Shown here in pieces: positions 40,320-50,628 of a DNA stretch of 64,000 nt. Position numbers and translations under genes: made by a program. The first letter of the stretch is position 1; each line of letters starts with the position of its first letter. Source of the DNA: Tillus elongatus (lineage: Eukaryota; Arthropoda; Insecta; Coleoptera; Cleridae); assembly GCA_964006375.1 (NCBI GenBank), contig OZ023266.1:62069946-62133945 (forward strand), given 5' to 3'. The notes beneath the pieces are model-generated. The model saw only the letters and a list, made by a program, of their open reading frames with translations, was not told the DNA's origin and did no database searches.

Positions 40320-40706
40320 TTAATTGACATGTATTAAAGGCTTAGCGGTTTTCATTTGAGTCATCGTCATTCGAAAACTATTAGAACGAAAACCAGGTCC
40401 TTTACTCTGGTATATCTTACTCAGTAGGAACCAAATGTCTTCGAAAACAACATTCTTTGCTTTTCTGAAAGGCAAGTGAGCAGCCCCCTTGTCGAACCCC
40501 TCCGAGCTAAAGGTAAACCCCACTCTGTCTTCGGGATCGACATCATGGACTATATGACTCACAATATCTTTAATACGATCTTTGACCCACTTCTCTGGAT
40601 CGTTGACATCGTCAGGTATATCTTGTAGTCTAAAGCATACGCTTCGTCTATCAAGTTTAAACTTCTTATTGGAGGTCACTGTATCTTCAAGTATTTGGAA
40701 TGCCAT
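40320..40706 (-). CDS. Putative Polinton DNA polymerase B N-terminal fragment (left arm)
   Basis: A 128-aa frame, identical to the one at 42622-43008. It starts at an ATG in a favourable context (ACAATGG) and is preceded by four repeats of about 90 bp. The central motif DPEDRVGFTFSSEGFD...LPFRKAKNV and the following IYQSKGPGFRSNSFRM resemble the region that precedes the exonuclease domain in Polinton/adintovirus-type protein-primed polymerases, from my knowledge of that family. No exonuclease or polymerase motif (such as DTD) follows: a TAA ends the frame and the outer 3.6 kb of the arm lacks them. It is therefore a truncated gene or a separate small protein. It reads outward from the centre. 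Confidence 0.5.
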   Translation of the reverse strand: MAFQILEDTVTSNKKFKLDRRSVCFRLQDIPDDVNDPEKWVKDRIKDIVSHIVHDVDPEDRVGFTFSSEGFDKGAAHLPFRKAKNVVFEDIWFLLSKIYQSKGPGFRSNSFRMTMTQMKTAKPLIHVN

Positions 40707-40794
40707 TGTTTCGTGCTACACAACTGACTGTGTTGGTTAAAGGACCGAAGTTTAGCCTCGTGTTTATTAAAGAACAAAGTTTAGCAGGTACTAT

Positions 40795-41135
40795 TTGTTT
40801 TCACCTTCACTATTGGCTACCGACTGAACCTTAGCGGAAGCTCCTCGTCTTAATATTCGACAAACAACACAGACAACACAACTTATTGTTTTCACCTTCA
40901 CTGTTGGCTACCGACTGAACCTTAGCGGACGCTCGTCTTAATATTCGACAAACAACACAGACAACACAACTTATTGTTTTCACCTTCACTGTTGGCTACC
41001 GACTGAACCTTAGCGGACGCTCCTCGTCTTAATATTCGACAAACAACACAGACAACACAACTTATTGTTTTCACCTTCACTGTTGGTTAACGACTGAACC
41101 TTAGTGGACGCTTCACGTCTTAATATTCAACAGAC
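40795..41135. repeat. Four tandem units of about 90 bp upstream of the ORF (left arm)
   Basis: CACCTTCACT recurs at about 40802, 40893, 40981 and 41072, each within a unit containing GACTGAACCTTAGCGGA and CTTAATATTCGAC. They sit directly upstream of the ORF start in both arms (mirrored at about 42193-42533), so a promoter role is possible. Confidence 0.9.
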
Positions 41136-41196
41136 AACAACGACAGCTGTCATACAGCCGTCTGACATGACAGACAGCTGTCATACAGCTGTCATA

Positions 41197-41274
41197 CAGC
41201 TGTCTAACACAGCTGTCTAACACAGCTGTCTAACACAGCTGTCTAACACAACTGTCTAACACAGCTGTCTAATA
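41197..41274. repeat. 13-bp tandem array (left arm)
   Basis: Six units of CAGCTGTCTAACA with minor changes, next to looser CAGCTGTCATA copies. CAGCTG is a palindrome and an E-box core. Mirrored at about 42054-42131. Confidence 0.9.
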
Positions 41275-41658
41275 GGGCAGACATATGTCTAACACATGTC
41301 TAGCAGATGTGTAACAGTCACTCTTTTGCGGAACATAAGCTGAATGTTTTTAAGTCAAACAAGAAGAAAACAATTTAAAACACATCTACGATGACCATGA
41401 GGCAGCCTACATGGACTTTGAACAATTTTTAAAAATAGATGCGGCCAGGTTAGTTGATTAACCATCCAGGTCAGTCACAGCTGACGCTATAAATAAAAAC
41501 GATGCTGGAAGCGAGTGACGTCACAAGAAACGGTGGTGCATGTGCCCAGGTTAGACCTCTAAGCTTTCCAGGTTAATACCGGGTTAGCTCCATGACAAGG
41601 TGGTGGACCAGTCGGGTCAGCTAAGAGTCGGGGTGGTGGAATGGTCGGGTCAGCTAGG

Positions 41659-41669
41659 GCCCCCGGTCG
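41659..41669. other. Palindrome centre: 11-nt loop
   Basis: GCCCCCGGTCG separates CAGCTAGG (41651-41658) from CCTAGCTG (41670-41677). The loop is not itself a palindrome beyond two inner G:C pairs. TATAAAT sequences lie about 170 bp either side (41489-41495 and its mirror), pointing across the centre. Confidence 0.95.
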
Positions 41670-42192
41670 CCTAGCTGACCCGACCATTCCACCACCCCGA
41701 CTCTTAGCTGACCCGACTGGTCCACCACCTTGTCATGGAGCTAACCCGGTATTAACCTGGAAAGCTTAGAGGTCTAACCTGGGCACATGCACCACCGTTT
41801 CTTGTGACGTCACTCGCTTCCAGCATCGTTTTTATTTATAGCGTCAGCTGTGACTGACCTGGATGGTTAATCAACTAACCTGGCCGCATCTATTTTTAAA
41901 AATTGTTCAAAGTCCATGTAGGCTGCCTCATGGTCATCGTAGATGTGTTTTAAATTGTTTTCTTCTTGTTTGACTTAAAAACATTCAGCTTATGTTCCGC
42001 AAAAGAGTGACTGTTACACATCTGCTAGACATGTGTTAGACATATGTCTGCCCTATTAGACAGCTGTGTTAGACAGTTGTGTTAGACAGCTGTGTTAGAC
42101 AGCTGTGTTAGACAGCTGTGTTAGACAGCTGTATGACAGCTGTATGACAGCTGTCTGTCATGTCAGACGGCTGTATGACAGCTGTCGTTGTT

Positions 42193-42533
42193 GTCTGTTG
42201 AATATTAAGACGTGAAGCGTCCACTAAGGTTCAGTCGTTAACCAACAGTGAAGGTGAAAACAATAAGTTGTGTTGTCTGTGTTGTTTGTCGAATATTAAG
42301 ACGAGGAGCGTCCGCTAAGGTTCAGTCGGTAGCCAACAGTGAAGGTGAAAACAATAAGTTGTGTTGTCTGTGTTGTTTGTCGAATATTAAGACGAGCGTC
42401 CGCTAAGGTTCAGTCGGTAGCCAACAGTGAAGGTGAAAACAATAAGTTGTGTTGTCTGTGTTGTTTGTCGAATATTAAGACGAGGAGCTTCCGCTAAGGT
42501 TCAGTCGGTAGCCAATAGTGAAGGTGAAAACAA
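42193..42533. repeat. Four tandem units of about 90 bp upstream of the ORF (right arm)
   Basis: Mirror of 40795-41135. Ends about 90 bp before the ATG at 42622. Confidence 0.9.
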
Positions 42534-42621
42534 ATAGTACCTGCTAAACTTTGTTCTTTAATAAACACGAGGCTAAACTTCGGTCCTTTAACCAACACAG
42601 TCAGTTGTGTAGCACGAAACA

Positions 42622-43008
42622 ATGGCATTCCAAATACTTGAAGATACAGTGACCTCCAATAAGAAGTTTAAACTTGATAGACGAAGCGTATGCTTTAGAC
42701 TACAAGATATACCTGACGATGTCAACGATCCAGAGAAGTGGGTCAAAGATCGTATTAAAGATATTGTGAGTCATATAGTCCATGATGTCGATCCCGAAGA
42801 CAGAGTGGGGTTTACCTTTAGCTCGGAGGGGTTCGACAAGGGGGCTGCTCACTTGCCTTTCAGAAAAGCAAAGAATGTTGTTTTCGAAGACATTTGGTTC
42901 CTACTGAGTAAGATATACCAGAGTAAAGGACCTGGTTTTCGTTCTAATAGTTTTCGAATGACGATGACTCAAATGAAAACCGCTAAGCCTTTAATACATG
43001 TCAATTAA
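42622..43008 (+). CDS. Putative Polinton DNA polymerase B N-terminal fragment (right arm)
   Basis: The same 128-aa frame as at 40320-40706, reading outward to the right, so the two copies are divergent and share a 1.9-kb central region. The sequence between the copies forms the hairpin tip, and transcription crossing the centre would yield a self-complementary RNA. Identification and caveats are as for the left copy: the VGFTFSSEGFD and FRKAKNV segments are the basis, and catalytic domains are absent. Confidence 0.5.
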   Translation: MAFQILEDTVTSNKKFKLDRRSVCFRLQDIPDDVNDPEKWVKDRIKDIVSHIVHDVDPEDRVGFTFSSEGFDKGAAHLPFRKAKNVVFEDIWFLLSKIYQSKGPGFRSNSFRMTMTQMKTAKPLIHVN

Positions 43009-44669
43009 ATATCTTAACCCATCATTACCATCATATATTCAGACACTTGTACGTAGCTTGCAAGCCTTCACTATAAACACGTACCAATTCAATCTCTTAA
43101 TCCATTATTAACATCATAGGTTCAGAGGGGTCCACTTGTAGATAGCTTGCTATCTCTACGCCCCTCAACGTTGGTTGGTTGGTTGGGTGGTTGGTTAGTT
43201 GGTTGGTTGCACTTTTCATAGAAAAGATTGGATATCCAACAGGCTAAATTTAGAATGAAATCTTTGCAAACATATGTACCACCTATCAAGTCGTTTACAA
43301 TCTGAGCTCCACCCATTTTTTACCAAGTATGTTGCAGTTCTAGGTGTTACTTGAGATGTTGCGTCCGTTTTTAGGGCATCGGTATTCCGAGCCCCTGGAG
43401 ATGAGTCTAAGTGGGCTCCTTTGGTTGAAATATTAAGGGTATCGGTATTGGTTGGTACATAGACTGTTATGTTCGTATACTTAAAACTTAGTAAACTCAA
43501 TAAGGTTCTGAATACGTTTCTCCTCAGACACATCTGTTATGTACGTCAGTTCTATTTGTCTTACGGTGTTTCACTTCTGTTTTTCTTCTGTTAAAGAGAT
43601 TTACAGAATTTGCATCATATGGTGTGTTTAGGATCACTTCGGTATCGGAATGTTTGTTCTTAATGTTCTTATCATTTTACTTCGGTTCCTTGAAGATTGG
43701 TTCTATATTTCTGATTAAATTCGCTTACGCAGAAATAAAAATTGTTGAGTTTTTCATAAAAATGAATGGTTATGTAGCAAACCGAATTTAATATCAAACA
43801 TATTAAAGTCCAACAAGTATTTAGCGGTTGTTGGTGTTAATTGAAATGTTGCTTCCGACACTTCTAGGGGGCCAGTATTCCGGCTCCCTGGAGATGAGTC
43901 TAAGTGGGCTCCTTTGGTTGAAATATTTAGGGTATCGGTATTCCGATAACCCAAAATGTTCCTTCAGCTGACAGTTGTAATAGACAATCAACTCTTTAGT
44001 TTTCTTATTTTCCAACCAATGACACATAAAGCCACATCTCAAGACAGTTAGTTAAGAGTGTTGTATGACTAAGATTACTCTTGAAATATTTAGGATATCG
44101 GTATTCCGGCTACCTAAATGCTTCTTTAGCTGACAGTTGTAATAGACAATCAACTCTTTAGTTTTGTTATTTCCACCCATTAACACATAAAGCCACATCT
44201 CAAGACAGTTAGTTAGAGTGTTGTGTGATTAAAATTACTCTGAAATGCTAGTGGCACCCATTTTTACCAAGTATGTAGCAGCTGTAGGTACCAAGTCAGC
44301 CCCTTCTGCTTGTTGTTTTAATAGACAATTAACTCTTTAGTTTTGTTATTTTATCTCATAAACATACAAGCTACACTTCAAGATACTTAGTTTAACTGGT
44401 CACATGGCTAAGATTACTCTGAAATGATAGAGATGTGTTGGCTTAGGGCAATTGAAGACTGTTCTTCAAGACATATTTACTTTGGTTTGTTAGGTACGCT
44501 TGACAGCTGCCTGTACCGTCAACTTCAATAAGTCTAAGAGGGTGTACTAAAATTTGTCTGTAGCACGCATCACTTGATGTAGTCAACATTTAAATACGCT
44601 ATTGAATACTGTTATTTCTGGTATGGTTGAAATTTGCTCTGAAAGTAACTTCATTAAGTCTAAGAGAGA

Positions 44670-44906
44670 GTGTGTTGTTTTTTAGGTGTTAACACAGCTT
44701 GTTCTGCCTTACTTAAATATTATATTTATTCTGTTCAACAAGACGATGATTTTGAGGTGTCACACATGTATGTAGCTCTAAGAATAGCTATACCGGAAGT
44801 GTCTACCGGAAGTAACGTTTTTATTGAATATGCTTATAGAGTTTGCTTTGCTGAACAGCGTGTATGTATTGGTTCTATCGTACATCTCGTCGATCTTCCG
44901 CGATAA
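44670..44906 (+). CDS. Hypothetical ORF overlapping the outer tandem repeats (right arm)
   Basis: Mirror of 38422-38658, same protein. A possible splice acceptor (TTGTTTTTTAG, near 44674-44684) would start an exon at VNTACSALL. No domain recognised. Confidence 0.25.
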   Translation: MCCFLGVNTACSALLKYYIYSVQQDDDFEVSHMYVALRIAIPEVSTGSNVFIEYAYRVCFAEQRVCIGSIVHLVDLPR

Positions 44907-45580
44907 GGGTTTGAAGTTTTTTCTCTCAGTTTCTTGTAGACCTTGTTACGAAACATACATTTTTGAAGTCGGTTCCTTTCTATCACTTTCCGTTCAAAAG
45001 ATATAACGATTTAAAGTTTAGACCGGAAGTGGCCATTTTATTGTATATTCCAATTTGATTTGGCCTCCTTAACACCGTGCATGCATTGGTTCTATCGTAC
45101 ATGTCACCGATCTTCCGCGATAAGGATTTGAAGTTTTTTATCTCAGTTTCTTGTAGACCTTGTTACGAAACATACATTTTTGAAGTCGGTTCCTTTCTAT
45201 CACTTTCCGTTCAAAAGATATAACGATTTAAAGTTTAGACCGGAAGTGGCCATTTTATTGTATATTCCAATTTGATTTGGCCTCCTTAACACCGTGCATG
45301 TATTGGTTCTATCGTACATCTCACCGATCTTCCGCGATAAGGATTTAAAGTTTTTTATCTCATTTTCTTGTAGAGCTTGTTATGAAACGATATATTTTTA
45401 AAGTCAGTTCATTTCTATCACTTTCCATTCAAAAGATATAACGATTTAAAATTTAGACCGGAAGTGGTCATTTTATTGTATATTCCACTTTGATTTGACC
45501 TCCTTAACACCATGCATGTGTTGGTTCTATAGTACATCTCACGGATCTTCCGCGATAAGGGTTTTAAGTTTTTATCTTAT
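44810..45580. repeat. Four tandem units of about 217 bp (right arm)
   Basis: Mirror of 37750-38520 with the same order of conserved and diverged copies. Confidence 0.9.
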
Positions 45581-46367
45581 TTTAGTCGCCATTTTTTAAT
45601 TCTGCTTACTTAGACGAATAACATGACACTAAACACGTGGGGGTTAGCTTTAAAACTAAGAAAGGAATTGAACCTGTAACCAACCATTGTTTCTAAGCTT
45701 ACTGTTTAGTTATTCAGTACCTCTTTGTATTTGTTTGACGCTACCATATCAAGGAGCATATATCAGGAATCGAACCTGTATCTCTTTCAAAATAAAATCA
45801 ACTACTTGCCGCGCCCACACATAAGGCTAAAAAAGTTCCTATTTTTAAGAGTTGAACCTGTTGTCCATTTTGTTTCTGAGCTTCCTTCTTTGTTTTGCCA
45901 GCGACCTCTATTGTCTCTACGATATTTAAGTTTGGTTTCCTATTTGAACCTGTTGTCTATTTTGTTTCTGAACTTCCTTCTTTTGTTTGCCAACGACCTC
46001 TGTGTGTTATTTTTAGAACCTACCCATATAACAATTGTGGCGTTCGGCTAATTTCTATGCGAAATCTAATAGTCAGTCTAATATTAAACATATTAATTAT
46101 TATGTCTTATGTCTAATAACAAAAGCTTTATGAATGGTTTGTTTTAATGGGGGCGTAACTTTAAATCCTGGAGTCCTCGACCAACACCATTATTCTCGCT
46201 TATCAACCTCACTCTCATTTGTCGGCTGTAAAGGTTGGAGTGACGTAACTTTAAATAATGGAGTCTTCAACCATCTTTAAAAGCGAAAGGCACCATCTTT
46301 AAGAACGAAAGCCGCCATTTTTTATAATGTCAGGGGTATATATGTCAGCTTAAGGTATCACAGGTTA

Positions 46368-46483
46368 GGCTTCCATCTTTCATTCCGCCATTTTTCATTC
46401 CGCCATTTTTTATTCCGCCATTTTGGTTCCGCCATTTTGGTTCCTCCATTTTGGTTCCGCCATTTTGGGTCCGCCATTTTGGG
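46368..46483 (-). repeat. AAAATGGCGG minisatellite near the right terminus
   Basis: Mirror of 36846-36965; appears as CCGCCATTTT units on the plus strand. Confidence 0.8.
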
Positions 46484-46630
46484 GCGTGGCCACGCCCCAA
46501 TGGGTGGGGCTCTGCCTACAAGGGGGAGGACTCCACCCACTAGGGGTGGGGCTCCGCCCACTAGGGGAGGAGTGGGGGTGGGGGGCTCCGCCCCCACTTC
46601 CTGTCTGCCTCAAGTGACCGAATACCTACT

Positions 46631-46636
46631 GCAAAC
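46631..46636. other. 6-bp target-site duplication, right
   Basis: GCAAAC, matching 36713-36718. Confidence 0.85.
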
Positions 46637-47649
46637 ATCAAAGCTTTGATGATTTATAACCTTTAAAAATTTGACATCGAAAAATTAAATAGTGGCAAAA
46701 CTATAATATTGAAGAACAGCGTGTCGAAAAAAAATTAGATTTTGGTAATAAAGGGTTTCAAGCCGTTGTTAAGTATTTGTTTTTTAAGAGTTTTCGGACA
46801 AATAACTCTTTGTTGAGGTGGCAGAAACTATGTATCAATGTCCCTCGTATGCTTGTTCTATTTAGAAAATTCTCTTTACTCATAAACTCCACTTTGATGT
46901 CCACCGTTGAACGCTTGATTGACTTATTCAGGTGCTAAAAGTAGATTACAAAAAAGGTCGGTCCTTAAACTCATCATAATTTAACACAGGCTCTGACATG
47001 TTTCTATAACAAAAACTTTTTTGAAAATTTGTGTAAATCTGGTTACGTTGTTTTTTCGATCTGTTTGAAATGCTATAATCACATATCTAGATCTTTCTAA
47101 GTTGGGTGCAGCTTTAACAGACGACACATCTTTATGTCTCTGAGCGATGGTCGGTCATATATGCCCCATTTTCGATATGCGAGATTTATACATGTCTTTT
47201 GCAATTTTGTCAGTCAGTTCCAACTTTACTTTATCGTTTGTAAATCCATGTTTTGCTTTTAAAAACATATTGGTTACAGAATATTTTCATTTTTCTGTAC
47301 CAGTACTGTAATAGCTGTGAGAATCATTTAGAGCTCTTTTAAATCAGAAAGTATGTTTACCACAGAGACCTCCTTTAAAGTGATGGAAAAAACTGGAGAG
47401 GAACCAAATAGGTATGAGCATGTGAAACTTGTGGTCGTTTAAGTTGATGTAATCTGACGATACATTCAGCCCAGCATTGCTAAGAGATTTGGTTTCATTC
47501 TTACTAAAAAAAAGCAGACTTTTGATGGTTGTTGTGATGTATGGGTCTTTGATTCAAACAGAGCCGCTTCTCCATTATTTGACCTATAACACTCACTATC
47601 GACATTTTGTTCCACTGGGGGTTCCAGAGCACCTCCGATTATTAGAGCT
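46637..47649. other. Unassigned right flank of the palindromic insertion
   Basis: No (TA)n, no recognised transposon and no coding-like frame longer than 65 codons. Confidence 0.4.
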
Positions 47650-47995
47650 GGTCACAAGGTCAGTGTGAACACCGGCTGGAAATGATAATTGATAACGAAG
47701 AGTTTAAATTGATAACAAGTCTGTTGCGAGTTCTGACAGGAAATAACAGTAAAAATGAGGTCAACGTTAGCACTAACCGGAATTGAGAATTTATATAGAA
47801 CATACAATCGCTAACAAGGTAACATGTAGGCTCTAACAGGAAATGAGATCTGATAACGAGGCGCTGACCAGAAATGAAAATTGACAACGTCAGTCTAAAC
47901 TGCTAAACAAGATCACGGTCAACATTAACCGCAAATGAGAATTGATAACGAGTTCACATGCAGGCTCTAACAGGAAAATAATGACTTATCATTTC
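47650..47995. repeat. Degenerate tandem array
   Basis: Irregularly spaced units combining GGAAATGA or GAAATGA, ATTGATAACGA and GCTCTAACAGG recur at least six times (for example near 47676, 47741, 47830, 47869, 47933 and 47969). Unit length varies from about 40 to 100 bp. Confidence 0.6.
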
Positions 47996-48620
47996 CTGCC
48001 ACAACAGGAATTCGGATAGCTGCCTGCCGCAGCTCCCTGCAGCTAGTGTATTACTACTAACAGCTTGCTTTCCAACACTTGTTTCCTGTTACCTGACCTG
48101 AATCTGAATCTGAACCAGACCCTGCTATATTTGAATAGCACTAGTCAAGACGAGTAAAGTGTCACCTCACACATGGGGTCTAAACCGAAAACTAAAAAAG
48201 TAAGGTTTGCGCATGCACATCTGACATATTTGAATTATGCTCGCCGATTCGAGTCAAATGGCACCAAACACCATACCTCTAGACCAAGTAATAAAAAAGT
48301 CAGGTTTGCTAACCGCTATATTTTGTAAATGTCATTTTCACAAAAAATTAAAATGGCGGATCCTTTTATTTTGATAGGTCAACCTAAGCGTCACTTCAAA
48401 TGTCAAATTTCGCAGGTTTTTCACTTCCGGTCGGCCATATTGGCCGCCATGTTGGATTACGTCATCTAAGGTTTGAGCTCACGTCGACAGCTTTCCAGCA
48501 GACATCTTATTTCGGCACTGTGACGTCACACGCATGCCAAGTGGGCGTAGGTGTAGGTAGGGCCAGAATGCCTCATCTACACCTACTGTAATTGCTCTTT
48601 TCAAAGGGCTAAAATAAACA
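47996..48620. other. G+C-richer block with motifs shared with the palindrome
   Basis: Contains AAAATGGCGGATCC (48350), CACTTCCGGTCGGCC (48421) and a GGCCGCCATGTTGG segment, similar to motifs in the palindrome arms (AAAATGGCGGACCC, CACTTCCGGTC). No long alignment was evident. The 63-codon ORF here has no domain. Confidence 0.35.
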
Positions 48621-49599
48621 AATAAATGTGGTTCTGGTCAAATGTTTGAAACAGGGTGCGATGTCAAGTGCAGTTAAATTTTATTTACTAAAAGAAAGTG
48701 AAAATTTTTCCATTTATTTTACACATTGTTTCTCAAGTTTTAACACCCTAAGATTAAGCCTCTAAAATCCAAGGTAGATTTCAGACCCGTCTAAGTTGCA
48801 CTGTAAATAATTGATAACATTAATTTTGAATTGACTGCTAATTCAACCTATTGACCGGATTTATCACCATCGGACTATTTATTTTCAAATCTATAAAACA
48901 TTTTAAAGATAAACGATTTTTTTAAAGAACGAAGTCATATATGCCGCTGAGAAACGATTTAAAAACCAAGATAATTTTTTTATTTTATTTAGAATTTCTT
49001 TACCATGTTGTGCCGCTTTAAAAAGTTATATCGTTTCCTAATGCAGGCTAAGTACTTTAAAATACTTCTCTAGATGATTGAGAATTTTCACTATACACAG
49101 AAGTTATATATTCGTTCATAATTTTGGTCTGATTGTCTTCCTTTTTCCAAAACCTTATTACGTTTTCTTGTTATAAGTTTAAATAAACTATTTTTGTGCG
49201 TTTACAGCTTTACAAAAACTACAAAACTAAATTGATTTACACACAACTTGACAAAGACCGATTAAAAAGTTGCAGCAACTTGACAGTACACAGGTGTGCA
49301 GAAATCATGAGCAAAAGATCAGGGGGTTATAATACTAAGAAAAGTGGTGTGACAGGTTCCTACAGCATTTTTTTTAAAACTCAGTCTCAACAATTTTTTT
49401 GTTTCAAATTTTTGTGAATAACTTTTTTTGTCGTGAATAGATTCTAATAAAATTTGGTGCACTCGTAGATAGGTAATACAATTGCATTATAATGTGACAC
49501 ATTTGATGTGAATCTCTCGGAATCTAAAGGCCAAACTGCTCTTGATCAACACATAATGACTTTTTTGATTCAATTTTTACCTCAAGTCTAACAATACGC
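48621..49599. other. Unassigned non-coding stretch
   Basis: The 73-codon ORF at 49196-49417 has no recognised domain. Nothing else was found. Confidence 0.4.
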
Positions 49600-50060
49600 G
49601 AGATAAATGGAGCCCCAACAATGGGCCTTTATACTACAAACTTGCCTTCCCACAGCCAGGCCCGTCGAGTCAGCAGTAGTCTTGGAGGAGTCCGCAAGTA
49701 TGCAGGCTCAGACTAGCAAGTGGACGGAATATCACTGTGAGAATCTACATCAGCAGATCCTTTGTTTCATCCAGAGACAATAGGGCCTGGAGTGTAGCAT
49801 ATAAATAGGCTGCTCACAGGGATACAACCGTTCATTCTTGTTTCGAGTAGTTAGACTCTGCACATCGCGTGCTAGACTTTAGATCACTTGTATGTTGATC
49901 GTTACATTTATCATTAGTTTATATTATTCATTTTTGTATTAAGTGTTTAGGTATTTATTGTTTAAAGTAGTAAATAAATTGTTTTCAAAATTCAAACGTC
50001 TTAACCGTAAAGTTAAGTCGCGATTGTAGGGAATTTCGCGTAATTCAACGTTGAAAAAAT
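49600..50060 (+). promoter_or_regulatory. LTR-like block (TATA box, polyadenylation signal)
   Basis: CATATAAATAGG at 49799, an initiator-like TTCTTGTTTCGAGTAG about 40 bp downstream, and AATAAA near 49973 followed by a T/A-rich region. This order (U3-R-U5) and spacing fit a solo LTR of an insect gypsy-like element. The boundaries and target duplication were not found, so a host promoter or another repeat is possible. Confidence 0.35.
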
Positions 50061-50284
50061 TATAACTATTTACTTTATTTTATAATTCACCTGGACTATT
50101 TTGCAAGTAAAATCACAACAAACTATCTATCAAAACTGACGCCACATGATCTTGTTTACCGAAAATGTTTTCAAGGCTTTAATATTGAAAATGGAATTAA
50201 GTGATTTCGTATTAAATCGTTACCAGCAAATCATTAATAACGTTTTTCTCTAAAGCGGTTGGGTTTATCAGGATGCAACAAAAT

Positions 50285-50410
50285 GACCTCTTAGTGAATT
50301 TCAAATGACTCTGGAATTTTGAAAACATTTCTCCAAATGAGCGCGAACGGCTTAGTTTATATAAAATACATATCCGGGGTCAGTTTCAATTTTTATTGTA
50401 TACAGGTTTT
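50285..50410 (+). repeat. HINE-like element, left block only, no (TA)n
   Basis: AGTGAATTTCAAATGAC, CTCCAAATGAGCGCGAAC and CATATCCGGGGTCAG end at TTTTTATTGTATACAGG, where other copies have (TA)n. Confidence 0.65.
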
Positions 50411-50628
50411 TTTTTGGAAATTGCGTCGAAAAGCTTTTTGTGAATTCTATTTTGGCAGACTTTTTTGAAGATTTCATGGTTCTCTTTAATTGTGTACTGT
50501 TAGATTTGGGATAAAGATTCAATCAAAAGAAGTTGTGTGTCATTATCTGTTGGTTAAGGGCAGCTTCGCCCTTTAGATTCCAATGGATCTGCACCAAATT
50601 TGCAACATAGATACAAGATTGTATTATA

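Larger units (their letters stand above)
36719..41658 (+). repeat. Palindrome left arm, 4940 bp
   Basis: From outside to centre: a G+C-rich terminus (36735-36850), a 14-bp AAAATGGCGGAACC-type array (36846-36960), two copies of a unit of about 100 bp (37320-37470), four copies of a unit of about 217 bp (about 37750-38520), three units of about 160 bp (38940-39370), a repeated coding-like module (39370-40110), a CCAA run (40115-40157), the reverse-strand ORF (40320-40706), four units of about 90 bp (40795-41135) and a 13-bp array (41197-41274). Confidence 0.92.
36719..46630. mobile_element. 9.9-kb palindromic Polinton/Maverick-like insertion
   Basis: The sequence from 36719 to 41658 is repeated in reverse complement from 41670 to 46630, leaving an 11-nt loop. 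Paired positions sum to 83328 through almost the whole length (for example 37212/46116, 38322/45006 and 40320/43008). The shift to 83349 at the ends comes from one extra 21-bp unit in the right arm. It begins AGTAGGTATTCGG and ends with the complement CCGAATACCTACT, giving the 5'-AG...CT-3' termini typical of Polintons, and is flanked by GCAAAC on both sides. The sequences outside differ, so the palindrome inserted as a unit. Polinton terminal repeats are usually 0.1-1 kb; here the terminal repeat is the entire element. Only one candidate Polinton gene fragment is present, once per arm. The element would need integrase and polymerase supplied by an intact relative. Mis-joining of long terminal repeats during assembly remains possible. 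Confidence 0.85.
41670..46630 (-). repeat. Palindrome right arm, 4961 bp
   Basis: Reverse complement of the left arm. Differences I could see are confined to the outermost 250 bp: one extra 21-bp GTGGGCGGAGCCCCAC-type unit near 46540-46560 and a few substitutions in the terminal minisatellite. The frames in both arms translate identically. Confidence 0.92.

Noticed and set aside
36719..46630. The palindrome as a simple fold-back sequencing artefact
   Set aside because: An artefact would mirror the flank as well. Here the mirror stops exactly at AG/CT termini bordered by a 6-bp direct repeat, and the flanks differ. A collapsed assembly between long TIRs is still possible and is listed as the main test.
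46410..46649. Pro/Trp-rich ORFs at the ends of the palindrome
   Set aside because: Products of the G+C-rich minisatellite; all frames are open because stop codons are rare in the repeat.
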